64,000 nucleotides of DNA from positions 26,374,513 to 26,438,512 of the forward strand of contig NC_021671.1 in the NCBI RefSeq assembly GCF_000247815.1, written 5' to 3'. The notes below the pieces were generated by a model. That model searched no databases. It was not told the origin of the DNA and saw nothing but the letters and a program-made list of their open reading frames with translations. The number at the start of each line of letters is the position of its first letter. Position 1 is the first letter of the stretch. Both the position numbers and the translations under genes were made by a program. The DNA is from Ficedula albicollis (lineage: Eukaryota > Chordata > Aves > Passeriformes > Muscicapidae). Shown piece by piece: positions 13,001-23,275 of this stretch.

Positions 13001-16000
13001 GTACAAATTATTTCCATGGATTTAAGCTCACAAGAAATCCATGTGGTTGTATTTGCTGCCTAAAGCTCTGGCAGTATTTATGTGATGTTTACTTGCTGAG
13101 ACTGTGTTGAAACTGTTGAATAGGATTGTGGTTGTTCTGACTATAGCAGATCTCCTTGCAGGCATTTCTTCAGTGAAGACATTTTTATTTCATCTAGCCT
13201 TTTCTTCTGATAGTATATGTGTGCTGCATGAATAAGTGCTAGGGAGTTGGGTAATTTTTTTTTTTTCTCTGAGAGTTACTTGGCATAAATTAGTTTTCAT
13301 TATAAACTGTCTGCTACTTACACTGAGGTGGGTTTTCTTAGATTCATCACCCTGAGATACAATGACATCAGATTTGGTAGCTCAGATCTGTTAAAAAGCA
13401 GAACTGGAGACTCTGCCCTAACAGCCAGCTTGACCAGCATTAGTTGTGTGTTTCTGTCTGTGGAACTATAACTGAACTTCTCTATTGTTTTGGTCTGGAC
13501 TGGTGTCAAACTAATTGACCTTAAGTGGCCCTGGCTGCTGCCTTTTCAAAATTGACGCATTATGGTGATTGTAGTTTCCTTGTTGTCCCACATCCAGTCA
13601 TCTTGGTCTCCTCAGCTCTTCCATGACCCATGTTTTCTATGCTTGCTGATGTAGATGAACAACTGATCAAAACCAGCTTCATCCTTCCCTAAATAGAGCG
13701 TTGTGCATGTCTCCAGGGAATAGAACTGCCCACCTTCTCAGCATCATAGCTGACTATTCAGCCATCTCCAGCTAATTGAGCTGTTGTAACACTGGCACTG
13801 GTTGTGACTGCTCAGTGCAATGTAAAGACATCACCCCATGGTCCTTAAAGAACTGCTGGCACTGTCTTCACAGCAGGGCTCAGACCTGCAGTGGGGAATG
13901 TTGCACTGGGGGAGCGTGAACACAGCAGTTCTATTGTGCTGTTCTAGAAGGGTGGGAAAAGCATCCTGTGTTGATTCAGCAGTATGCCAGTTTGCCTTGA
14001 TGCCACTGTGGGATTCCTTCTTATATTTTAAAAGCTCTTAATAATGGCTGTAATTCAGAAGTGTTATTAATCCTTTTCTCATTGCCTATTGTCATGTTCA
14101 TTATCCTTTTATTTTGAGATGTTCTTTGATCAGCCAAGCCTCTGCACAAGAATTGTGTGTTGTCTTTCCCTCCTCATTCAAGTGAATTTTCTCTAGTTCT
14201 GCTTCTTTGAAGGTATTTTGTGGATTTGTTTTCCAGCATCTGTGTGCAGAGTACAAAGGTCTGCTTTTGTTATTGCCTGTGAGGTAGTCTGCACATATTT
14301 GAGACGTACTTCTTAAAACCACAAACAAAAGATCACTTTTTTTGAAATTTATTTAGCAGAGTATTATAATTGGCCTATTTTGAGGTGATCTTGCTTTCCT
14401 GTACAGCTCAAAAATGACTGGAAGGCTGTGGGGCTACAGAACAGTGGCAGATGGTGACATACAGCTAATAAGCAGGGGCTTGTGCTCAGCTGTCAGTCAG
14501 AAGGCCCCAAAGCTTTTGAACAGAGGATTTCCATCCTGCCTCCTGCCAGGAGTTCAAGCCCTCAAAGTGAAAATCCTGTGAGATAGCATCTTCAAAGTAG
14601 TAGAATTAGAGGTAATTTCTCCAAAGCACTGTATTTAAAATAAAAATAAGAATAAATCAGGCCACCTAAAAGGGCATACCTTCTTCAGATAGCTAACTCA
14701 GAAGGGCATTACACTTGTGAAATTTGACATTAGCTACTGCTCACTGGGAAACACATCCAGAATCTTAATTTGAGAGGGGGGAGGGGGAAGGGGAGAAGAG
14801 TGATTGGGAAAATGAACTGCTGGCAGGGCTGCAGTGGTGTGTGCTGTGCTCGTGGTGACTAATGAATCTTTGCCCTCTCAGTGGCAGCGAACACGCACAA
14901 CTGCCTGGCCCCGCAATTACTGCTGCAAGGATGGGTCAGAAATGGAAGTGAAGTACAATTCTTTGCTGCTGCACATAATGAACTGGAAGGGGATTATTGG
15001 CATTATGTAGTATTTTACCACTTGCTAGTTAGAAAGATGTATCTGCAAGTCCTTCAGTTCTGTGCAAGTTTTTTCCATTAGTTTGAAAAAGAAATTTTTT
15101 TTCAAAATTTTAAAATGTGGGCAGTACTCCCTCTAAAACACTTGGGCTGCTCTGTTTATACTCTGGAGAAACCCAGCCCAGGCTTGAGATAAGAGCTGTT
15201 GTCCAAGCAATGCCTGATCTTGCTTCATCCTTTGCTTGTATATTTGGCATGCTCAGCAGCACACAAGTGATTGTGTGCACAGTTCTGAATCCTGCAATAG
15301 CTGTCTGGAGATGCTAAGGATCACACTTGGCCAGTCGTGATTCTGCCAGCTCTTCCATCCTCCTAGGAGAGGAAAATAAATTTCTCCTGGGTTTTTTTTT
15401 TCAAGAGCCAAGCAAGAAAAAAAGCTAAGGGTAGGTACATACCCACAAGAGAGTTCGGAGAAGGATAGCAGAATTGATGCTGTTTTCTTTTTATGTGCCT
15501 TATATGTCCTCCAGCCTTCCTGCTTGGGCTTGTTGAGAGTGGAGAACAAAGGAGTTAAATGTAGTGAAACCATTTGCGTGTTCCTCGTAGTTAAAGCTGC
15601 ACAAAGAGATCAAGGTCCTTTGTGTATTTAAAATAGAAATGTAACATCTGATATCCTGACACAGCCTATCCACAGTGACACTGCTGACAGAAACATACAC
15701 GGATGGTGAGGACACTGTTGATTGGCAGAAAAAATAATTCTACCTTGCATGTGCTTTTTACAAAGCCTAAGGAAAAGGCTGTTTCATTAAAATACTTTTT
15801 GTGATGGACACGGTAGAACATTCAAGATTTTTGTTCTATTTTGCATTTGCTTTTTGTAAACACCTTGGTTTACATTGGCAAACTCTGAAGGTCAGAGACA
15901 CTGAAGAGTTGTGTTTGTGCAGTGGCTCTGTGGAAGGACCTGGTCCAGTTTGGGGTGGTGGCTCATGATGGCACATGAACTAAACTCAGCTGTGCAGGCT

Positions 16001-19000
16001 TAGTGAAGTGAAGAAAGTGCACACATTGTGTAATATTATGTGTGAAGGATTAAAAGGTAATGAGAAAAGTATTTTTAAAAATGTTAATTCAATTTTTTTT
16101 AATAATGTATTTCAGCGTATTCTTCTTCTGCCTGTGTTAAGTCTCTCACCTGTTGTTTGCTGTGTGCCTCAGAGGGTGACCCTTGCATCTGCAGTGCTGT
16201 CACTGTAAAGATTTGGATAAAAGCACATGACTTTGGTTTTGGTTTGTCTGTTCACAGTACTCGTGTGCAGTCACGAAGGAAGCAGCCGGAGATGTGGTGG
16301 ACAGGGGGACCTCCTTTCTGGTTCTCTTGGAGTCATGGCACACTGGGCTTTTGTTGCTGGAGCTGAAAAAACAAATGGGTATGAATATTAATTAACAACT
16401 TAATTGCTGTGAGTCTGTGTTCACCTGTAGCAACTGTTGTAGACCTGTTATTATATAAATTTCCAACTGAAATTTATGATTTTTGTAAGAAAGTATCCAC
16501 GTACTTTTTAAAAGTATAAGGGTGTCTAGAGTACTCTATATAACAGTAATAATTTTAATAAGACAAACCTTTCAGCAATCTAACATCTCCCAAGTCTGGG
16601 GCAAAAAAAGAGCCTCTGGATCTATTCACAAAGACTTTTATGTATGAGGTACATGTGTTCAAAACAATTGAATGTAGGCAGAAAGTAGAAAGGATAAATA
16701 AGTGGTAGTCATTGGCAATAACATCTCCATAATTCAAAAGACATGTTGTTTGGCTTTGTTTTTTCTATCTTGGTGAATCCTCCTGCATTGTGGCTAAGTA
16801 ATTCAGTGGGGCATGTATGTTGAAACTTGCAAATAAAATACAGTTTCAAAGAGAGTTAATTCTTTTAAGGCCAAATGGCAGTTCACTTTAGTTGTACATA
16901 AAGCAGCCATGCAGACAGCTTTTGGCTTTTTAGTTAAATTATGTCAGTTCCTGCTGAACTAGCTGGTTTGGATACTCATGGAGTCTGTCAGAGCATCAGC
17001 TTTAAAAAAGTTGAAAGCAGTGTAAGCAGACAGGAAGTTACTGTCCCTCTTCTCAGTAAGTAATGAGCTGTGGAAGCCTGAGGAGTGGAGACCTTCAGTA
17101 GCCTTTGGGATGCTGCATGCAGGTGCACAGTATCAGGTGTCCATAGGACCTACCCAGGCTGTGCTTGTGTTACCAGAAGGGCACTGCACAAGGTGCCCCA
17201 GGGTGAATGTGTTGAACCAGGCTTCAAAATTCTGAAATCTAAATCTTGGTTTCCTTTGTCATTCTGGGTATCTGAATTTGCAGCTGCCACTAAAGGAAGA
17301 ATTCTGTTTTAAGTTGTTAAAGAGTGACTTCATTTTTGCATGGGTATAATACAGCACAGCAGTATTAAATTGTTGGAGAGATTAGCAAACACAGCACATG
17401 TTTTCCAGGCTCTCCTGACTTGAGCTCCTGTGGCTTTTCTAAACAGCTCACTCAGAAACTCCTTTATTTTATAGATGAAGGAAAAGTGTAATTGGCACCA
17501 GCGATGCATTGTGTCTCCTGCAGTGGTGTTAAGGTGACCCTTCACAGACACCTGCTGTACCAATCCTGCCTACCTCGTGTGTTGCAGGAGAGGAGGAGCT
17601 TTTTGAGTTCAGTCAGTCAGGGCATCCACTGCAGACAGTGCAGCCAGTCCTTCCAGCTTGTGCCTGGCTCTGGCATTTCAGAATGGGTCTGTACAGAGAG
17701 GTTTTCAAACACTGACATTGTGCTTTCAGGGCTGTTAGTGGTAGGTAGGATTCCTCACTTGGGTAGAGAGGATGCTGATGTGTTTGGAGTATGGTGCTTT
17801 AGCTGCCTTGAGCCCAGGAGGCTGTACACAGCTCTTGTTTCAGAACATGTCGAAACTTGCAAATAAAATACAGTTTCAAAGAGAGTTAATTCTTTTAAGG
17901 CCAAATGGCAGTTCACTTTAGTTGTACATAAAGCAGCCATGCAGACAGCTTTTGGCTTTTTAGTTAAATTATGTCAGTTCCTGCTGAACTAGCTGGTTTG
18001 GATACTCATGGAGTCTGTCAGAGCATCAGCTTTAAAAAAGTTGAAAGCAGTGTAAGCAGACAGGAAGTTACTGTCCCTCTTCTCAGTAAGTAATGAGCTG
18101 TGGAAGCCTGAGGAGTGGAGACCTTCAGTAGCCTTTGGGATGCTGCATGCAGGTGCACAGTATCAGGTGTCCATAGGACCTACCCAGGCTGTGCTTGTGT
18201 TACCAGAAGGGCACTGCACAAGGTGCCCCAGGGTGAATGTGTTGAACCAGGCTTCAAAATTCTGAAATCTAAATCTTGGTTTCCTTTGTCATTCTGGGTA
18301 TCTGAATTTGCAGCTGCCACTAAAGGAAGAATTCTGTTTTAAGTTGTTAAAGAGTGACTTCATTTTTGCATGGGTATAATACAGCACAGCAGTATTAAAT
18401 TGTTGGAGAGATTAGCAAACACAGCACATGTTTTCCAGGCTCTCCTGACTTGAGCTCCTGTGGCTTTTCTAAACAGCTCACTCAGAAACTCCTTTATTTT
18501 ATAGATGAAGGAAAAGTGTAATTGGCACCAGCGATGCATTGTGTCTCCTGCAGTGGTGTTAAGGTGACCCTTCACAGACACCTGCTGTACCAATCCTGCC
18601 TACCTCGTGTGTTGCAGGAGAGGAGGAGCTTTTTGAGTTCAGTCAGTCAGGGCATCCACTGCAGACAGTGCAGCCAGTCCTTCCAGCTTGTGCCTGGCTC
18701 TGGCATTTCAGAATGGGTCTGTACAGAGAGGTTTTCAAACACTGACATTGTGCTTTCAGGGCTGTTAGTGGTAGGTAGGATTCCTCACTTGGGTAGAGAG
18801 GATGCTGATGTGTTTGGAGTATGGTGCTTTAGCTGCCTTGAGCCCAGGAGGCTGTACACAGCTCTTGTTTCAGAACAGTATTTGGGCGTCCAGGATTCAC
18901 TCTCAAGGTGGCTTAAATACTCCTGCTCCTTGATATTGCTTAAGTAACACCTAATTGCGAAGTCATGTCCTGCTTTACCTGTGTTTTACGTTGGGGTGCT

Positions 19001-19969
19001 TCACAAAACTCTCGAGTCAGGAGGTCCTTAGTGTGTTCCAAGCAGCAATGCTCAGCTGAAGCTGAGCTTTGTGAGGTTTTTTTTTTTTATCAGCCAAACC
19101 TGGAGCACAGCACTGGCTGCTGAATTATGCTGCAGTTGTCTTCTGTTTTAAACTCCCATGGCCCAGCCTGTGAAAAGATTCTCTGGAGGTGAAAGGTGGA
19201 GGTGGCTCTGGGGAAGGTTCAGTATTAAAAGTATGAAGGTTCATAAGTGTGTAGGAGGCATTGCAGCAGTGTGCCTTAGCTTGTGTTGTGGTCTTCACTT
19301 GCCACTGTACCCCTTTGAAGCTGACCTAATGAAGGCCCTGAGGCAGTCCCTATGGCCCTGCTGAAAATCATGCCTTGTCTGCATCCCCATGACCTTCCCC
19401 AGCCCTGCAAGACAAAACAAAATGGAGCTACCCAGAGAATGGAGAGAAAAGGGGGTTCAAAGGCTGTCAGGTGAGCCTTCAGTCTTCCTCTGAAGGAAAG
19501 CATGAAGCTTCATATCAGTAAAGCTAGACATGGAACACCTTCCCCACTTTTTAAGCCTTTTGTCCTTTTGTGTGCTTTGGCCCTGTGTTTCTCACTCAAT
19601 CACAAGCTGTACCATGGGTAGGGAAGTATTTGATTTGAAAAATTGAGACAAAGATGCTCTGCAATGCAAGAGTCTGAGAACATGTTTGCTTAAGAGGCCT
19701 TCCTGGCAATGCTAATATTAACAAGTACAAAGATGATGTCCACCACCTTATAAATTGCACAGAAGTGTTCAGATTCTCTTTATAATGTTGTTTTCTGGTT
19801 TTTTTTTTTTCCTTTCAGTCAAAATCCGTTTTTAGTGGCTGCATTTGGAGCTTGCTCTCTCACAAGGCAGTCTAACCACCAAGCCTTTCAGAAATTCGGA
19901 CGTTCAATGACAGCCTCTGACATGATTTCAGAAGTTGGAACAGCTTTTAACAAACTTTTTGAAACCTGA
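7003..19969 (+). CDS. NAXD: NAXD, ATP-dependent (S)-NAD(P)H-hydrate dehydratase, 3' five exons (joined)
   Basis: Joined exons 7003-7053, 7131-7235, 7597-7717, 16258-16378 and 19819-19969 encode the C-terminal part of NAXD (also called CARKD). This ribokinase-like enzyme dehydrates damaged NAD(P)H hydrates back to NAD(P)H using ATP; in animals it acts in cytosol and mitochondria. The reading was recognised by near-continuous similarity, from memory, to human [43 protein letters not shown] and [12 protein letters not shown], ending KLFET-stop. The GQGD segment carries the Asp expected as catalytic base in this fold. All exons have GT-AG borders and consistent phases (0, 0, 1, 2). The N-terminal exons, including the GPGLGRDD region, were not found in 1-7002 and must lie upstream. 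The gene converges on CARS2. Confidence 0.95.
7131..7235 (+). CDS. NAXD: NAXD exon ([10 protein letters not shown]...LYEAM)
   Basis: A 105 bp, 35-codon exon bounded by tgttttgcag and gtgagc. It encodes [16 protein letters not shown] and EFSRLYEAM, matching human NAXD with a few conservative changes. The LTPN segment is the conserved substrate-side loop of the family. The intron before it is only 77 bp. Confidence 0.95.
7597..7717 (+). CDS. NAXD: NAXD exon ([10 protein letters not shown]...DLISDGEK)
   Basis: A 121 bp exon bounded by ttgtgttgtag and gtaagt. It encodes [21 protein letters not shown] and [13 protein letters not shown]. The VQKG(E) element belongs to the nucleotide-binding half of the ribokinase-like fold. 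The exon ends in phase 1; the split Val codon is completed by the exon at 16258. Confidence 0.95.
9163..9412. repeat. 125 bp tandem duplication
   Basis: Units 9163-9287 and 9288-9412 start ccccaccttgttatttgtc and end ctataggttg. Several substitutions separate them (ttctggcat/ttctgacat, agtgcagtgg/agtggagtgg, gcatttctg/gcagttctg). Confidence 0.95.
12635..12818. repeat. ~85 bp tandem duplication with a 13 bp insertion
   Basis: aacttggcaatgatacagc starts at 12635 and 12721. The second copy has extra atggtctgaatgc after gacagc. Both end cagcacttcttg. Confidence 0.93.
16258..16378 (+). CDS. NAXD: NAXD exon with the GGQGD catalytic motif
   Basis: A 121 bp exon with acceptor cacag and donor gtatga. 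It encodes [18 protein letters not shown] followed by [16 protein letters not shown] and AEKTNG. The GQGD loop is the anion-hole and catalytic Asp motif of ribokinase-like kinases and dehydratases, intact here. It ends in phase 2; GG plus T of the next exon gives Gly. Confidence 0.95.
16379..19818 (+). other. NAXD last intron, 3.4 kb
   Basis: Sixty per cent of this intron is the 1,030 bp tandem duplication. The remainder is unremarkable. Confidence 0.85.
16818..18877. repeat. 1,030 bp tandem duplication in the last NAXD intron
   Basis: Units 16818-17847 and 17848-18877 look identical base for base, including all small open frames in them. Junctions: the left flank has gtatgttgaaac, the internal junction acatgtcgaaac, so a few bases of atgt may be shared homology. 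No exon is included. Confidence 0.97.
19819..19969 (+). CDS. NAXD: NAXD last coding exon
   Basis: Starts after a long pyrimidine tract and cag at 19816-19818. It encodes [28 protein letters not shown], then a helix ending AFNKLFET and a TGA at 19967-19969. Length and C-terminus agree with the vertebrate protein as remembered. Confidence 0.96.
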
Positions 19970-20196
19970 AGCCAAAGCTGCAGAGAAGGAAGAACAATGA
20001 CTGCAAGAGTAATTACATGTACCGTAGAATTTACGTAATGCACCCTTTCAAGTGCTGTAGCAGCATTGGTATGTTAGGTAGATATTTTTTATTTTTAAGA
20101 ATAGAAAAATATGATTAATGTAGATATTTTTTAAGAGTTTGGAATACAAAAATGTTTTGGCTGAAATAAGCTGTAGTTGCAGAACTGTTATAATAT

Positions 20197-20202
20197 AATA
20201 AA
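20197..20202 (+). promoter_or_regulatory. Probable NAXD poly(A) signal AATAAA
   Basis: Canonical hexamer about 230 bp after the NAXD stop codon, in an AT-rich 3' UTR. A second possible signal is the aataaataaa stretch near 20647-20657, which would give a longer UTR. Confidence 0.65.
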
Positions 20203-20225
20203 ACTAAACTGAAAGTATTCCTCTG

Positions 20226-23100
20226 TTCTTTTTGATAGTTATTGAGCAATAACTAAACTGTGAACAGCAAAAAAAAAAATGCACTTGATATGTAGATAAA
20301 ATTCTTCCACCAGCTCAACTGAATTTCTTAGATTTCACCAAGGTTGTCACTTGTCATTATTAGACCCTCTGTCTAGAATTAGCTATTGCACTTCATGTTT
20401 TGCCATGCTAGTATAGTAGGAAGCAAAAAGCAAGCCTCTTTGGAAAGGGAATGCATGAGAGTTGCTGTAGATTTTGAATGTAATTAGTTGCCTTTTCCCA
20501 TTCCTGGTCCCAGAGGCAGCATTCATTAGGACAAGGCATCCCTTCCTGTAATGTCTTTTTTTAAAAGGTTCCCCCTTGGCAGAATGAAGATATGCTATAG
20601 GAATCTTAGCAGTAAAATTCATTAAACAATAATTAGGCTTACCTGAAGAATAAATAAATTTGTTTCTTTATCTGGTCTTGACTCGGTACAATGAACGTTT
20701 GAAATTGTCATTTAGAGAGGTACTAGGTGGGGCAAGAAACTGTGATAGCCAGCAGAACTGGTTCAGCTCTCAGTGACCATGGAAGAGCAAAGTGCTTTTG
20801 AAACTCCAGTTGCTCAGAGCAGCCCAGCACACAGACCTGCAGGAATGCAAGCTGAAGGAGCAGAAGGCAGCCCAGAGCTTGTACCTGTACCCTCACAGCA
20901 GAGTGCAGGCAGCGTACACAGCAAGTCAAAGGAGGAACAGAAATAGGGTGGCTGGTGTTTGAGCTTCAGGTACAGTACACAGTACTGCAAAAAGCAGGAG
21001 TTCTTAGAGCAAAAAGCATAGAGGCTTTTACTTGATCTTTGCAGGACAGACACGCTGTCAGCGCCACGCTGATCTGGTGCACTGGCGGAGCAGGCAAGCA
21101 TTAGGTGTAAAGCAGAACTTCAGCTGGATTTTGAACAGGACCATTCCTTAAATTTTTGGAGATTTAGTCAAAGCTTGTAGAGATTGAACCAGAGTGGAGA
21201 GGGAGGCAAGTTCATGCAAAGCAAATTTAAATGGGTACTGCCCTTGAACCCCCACTCCAGCTCCAAGTGTTGCTGCCCATTAAAGCGCCAGAACAAGCAC
21301 ATAACACATCCGGCTATTGCAGTAGATGTCACCTGCTCAGCACAGCCACTCTTGTGGTGCTCTCAGCTGGAATGTGGTGTCTCACAGACCAGGCAGACTG
21401 TTCTCATTCCTTGCAATGGCTGCCTGCAGAAAGCACCTGCAATCAGAAAGGCTACTCCAAGTATTTCCCTTCAGCCCTTAGAGCTGGTATTTCTGGATGC
21501 ACTGTGACTACTACCTCACCCTGATGCATTTTTCCTTTTAAACCAGTTACCTATTTTTAAAATAGGTTTTTAAGTGTTTGCTTGTGTTGCTCTATGAGGG
21601 TTCACAGACTACTCTTAAGAACTGAGGTTTTAGTGTTTAATTTAAGCAGTTTTGTAAACTGTCTGCATCTCTGGGGAAATTTAAGCTATTATTTCCCCCT
21701 TTAAATGTATTTGAGAAACCTGACTACTTTTAAATGAAATCAGAAAGTTAAAACTGATTTTAAAATAGCTACTGCCTTTAAAATACTATTTTTTTCTTGT
21801 AATTAGAATATCAGTGGTATTATAATCTAAATGACATGTAAGCAAAGTCAATCAATTAACGGAGCTCAGTACAGATTTCAACCTGCCCCGTTGGTTTTAA
21901 AGCTACACAGAAGTTGTAACTGTTACTCACTAATGTATACAAATTGTTACAATTTTAAAACATTCTGGAAATGTAGCAGTTTCTTTTGGTAGGAAATAAA
22001 AATAATAGCAAATTGACTGGACTTTGTTTGGTGTGTGCTGATCCCATTTCACACAACAGCTGAGTTGCTGCTCACCATTTATTCTGTTGTGCTAGAACAA
22101 CACTGCCACAAGCAAATGTACAATACCAGCTGTGTCAAATAAGCACCTGTGCCCCAGTGCTGAATGAAGAGACACCCCACTCTTCTCTGGAAGTACAGAT
22201 AATAGAGAAAGGGAGCAGAAAAATAGCTATGCATTTTATTCTCAAGAGTATAAAAGAAAGCCTTTAGCCTCTTGAACAGATACTTTAAAAACACACAAGT
22301 GCCTTGTAATGAACCCCCATTCTTGGTTCTTACATTTTCATAAATGGATTTTTATGCCTTGTAATGAACCCCCATTCTTGGTTCTTTAAAAATCCATTTA
22401 TGAAAATGTAAAAGTGCAGGTAGCAGGTAAGTACCAGCCCCACATTAACACAGGCCCTAGAACACAGGTCACCTCAGGTGTAGGAGAGGCTTCTGCACCT
22501 CTGCCCACAGCCACAGCAGCCAGTGCCAGAAAAAAGGCAACTAAACAGGCAAAAACTAAACATACTTTATACTGATACATATACATCCTAATTTTATCTT
22601 CCCAATTCTGTACAGATCCTGAGTGTGCTACAGAAATTCCTTGTATTCTGTGCAAAAGCAAACAGAAGAGACCAAGCCTTATAGGAAACTGGATACCAAC
22701 ATATTACCGGTAGAGGTGTCACAGGATCAAAGCAGCACTGCAATAAGGAAATACTTCAAGGTTAAAATTATCCCTTGTTCCTGTGTCTGAGAGGAACAGA
22801 ATTGTCAAACCAACAGGCATAAAACTAAGTGTTTTCACCTTAAAGACAGGCCTAAGTTCTTGCCTCTGCCTTAACTGTGTTTAAATTCTGTGCCAGGTCA
22901 GCAACACGAGGCGAGGGCAGATGACAGAGCCTTTGGGCTGGGGCAGTTCCTGCAGTAGAACAGAGCCATATCTGTGTTAAGTCGGTGCAGCTGCTCCTGT
23001 GCTGCCTTGTATTCTGGATGCTTCCACCACCTGTGCTGCAAGGCCTGTATTTATTTACCAAGTACTAGTGCCAACAGTTCTGCTCAAATTACATGCTATC
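20226..23100. other. Intergenic space between convergent NAXD and CARS2
   Basis: Tail-to-tail interval. Holds the interleaved direct and inverted repeat at 22301-22410, and possible alternative poly(A) hexamers. Open frames here are short and unlike known proteins. Confidence 0.7.
22301..22410. repeat. Direct repeat interleaved with a perfect inverted repeat
   Basis: A 30 bp segment (gccttgtaatgaaccccc...) occurs at 22301-22330 and 22356-22385. Between and after them lie arms 22331-22354 and 22387-22410, perfect 24 bp reverse complements (tacattttcataaatgg and its complement). The second direct repeat thus forms the loop of a strong hairpin. Confidence 0.95.
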
Positions 23101-23126
23101 ATTTTTAGCCATTCTGTTCAACAGAT

Positions 23127-23132
23127 TTTATT
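23127..23132 (-). promoter_or_regulatory. Probable CARS2 poly(A) signal AATAAA
   Basis: TTTATT on the + strand reads AATAAA on the CARS2 strand about 70 bp after the stop codon. This would give a very short 3' UTR. More distal signals on the same strand cannot be excluded. Confidence 0.5.
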
Positions 23133-23200
23133 TTGAAAGAATTGGTATTTACAACAGTTGCCAAAGCAGCTGAAATAAAAAACAGTCCAAAGATGAGGCA

Positions 23201-23275
23201 TCAGCTTTTTTTGTCAGCCTGCTTCTCTGTGTGCCCTCCTTCCACAATTTCCCAGGTTGAAACAGCAGCTCTGTC
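23201..23275 (-). CDS. CARS2: CARS2 last coding exon
   Basis: A 75 bp segment after a cttccag acceptor. It encodes [14 protein letters not shown] and [10 protein letters not shown] then TGA (23203-23201). The human tail has the same DR-S-TSTWELL core. The long 2.6 kb intron before it separates it from the rest of the gene. Confidence 0.92.
   Translation of the reverse strand, partial: DRAAVSTWEIVEGGHTEKQADKKS

Larger units (their letters stand above)
7718..16257 (+). other. NAXD intron, 8.5 kb
   Basis: Contains two tandem duplications listed separately, a small perfect hairpin near 8304-8326, and a purine-rich tract near 14775-14800. No exon or known repeat family was recognised in the rest. 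Confidence 0.8.

Noticed and set aside
17085..18947. Three pairs of identical open frames in the NAXD intron
   Set aside because: Duplicated only because of the 1,030 bp tandem duplication. None resembles a protein, and they lie on both strands.
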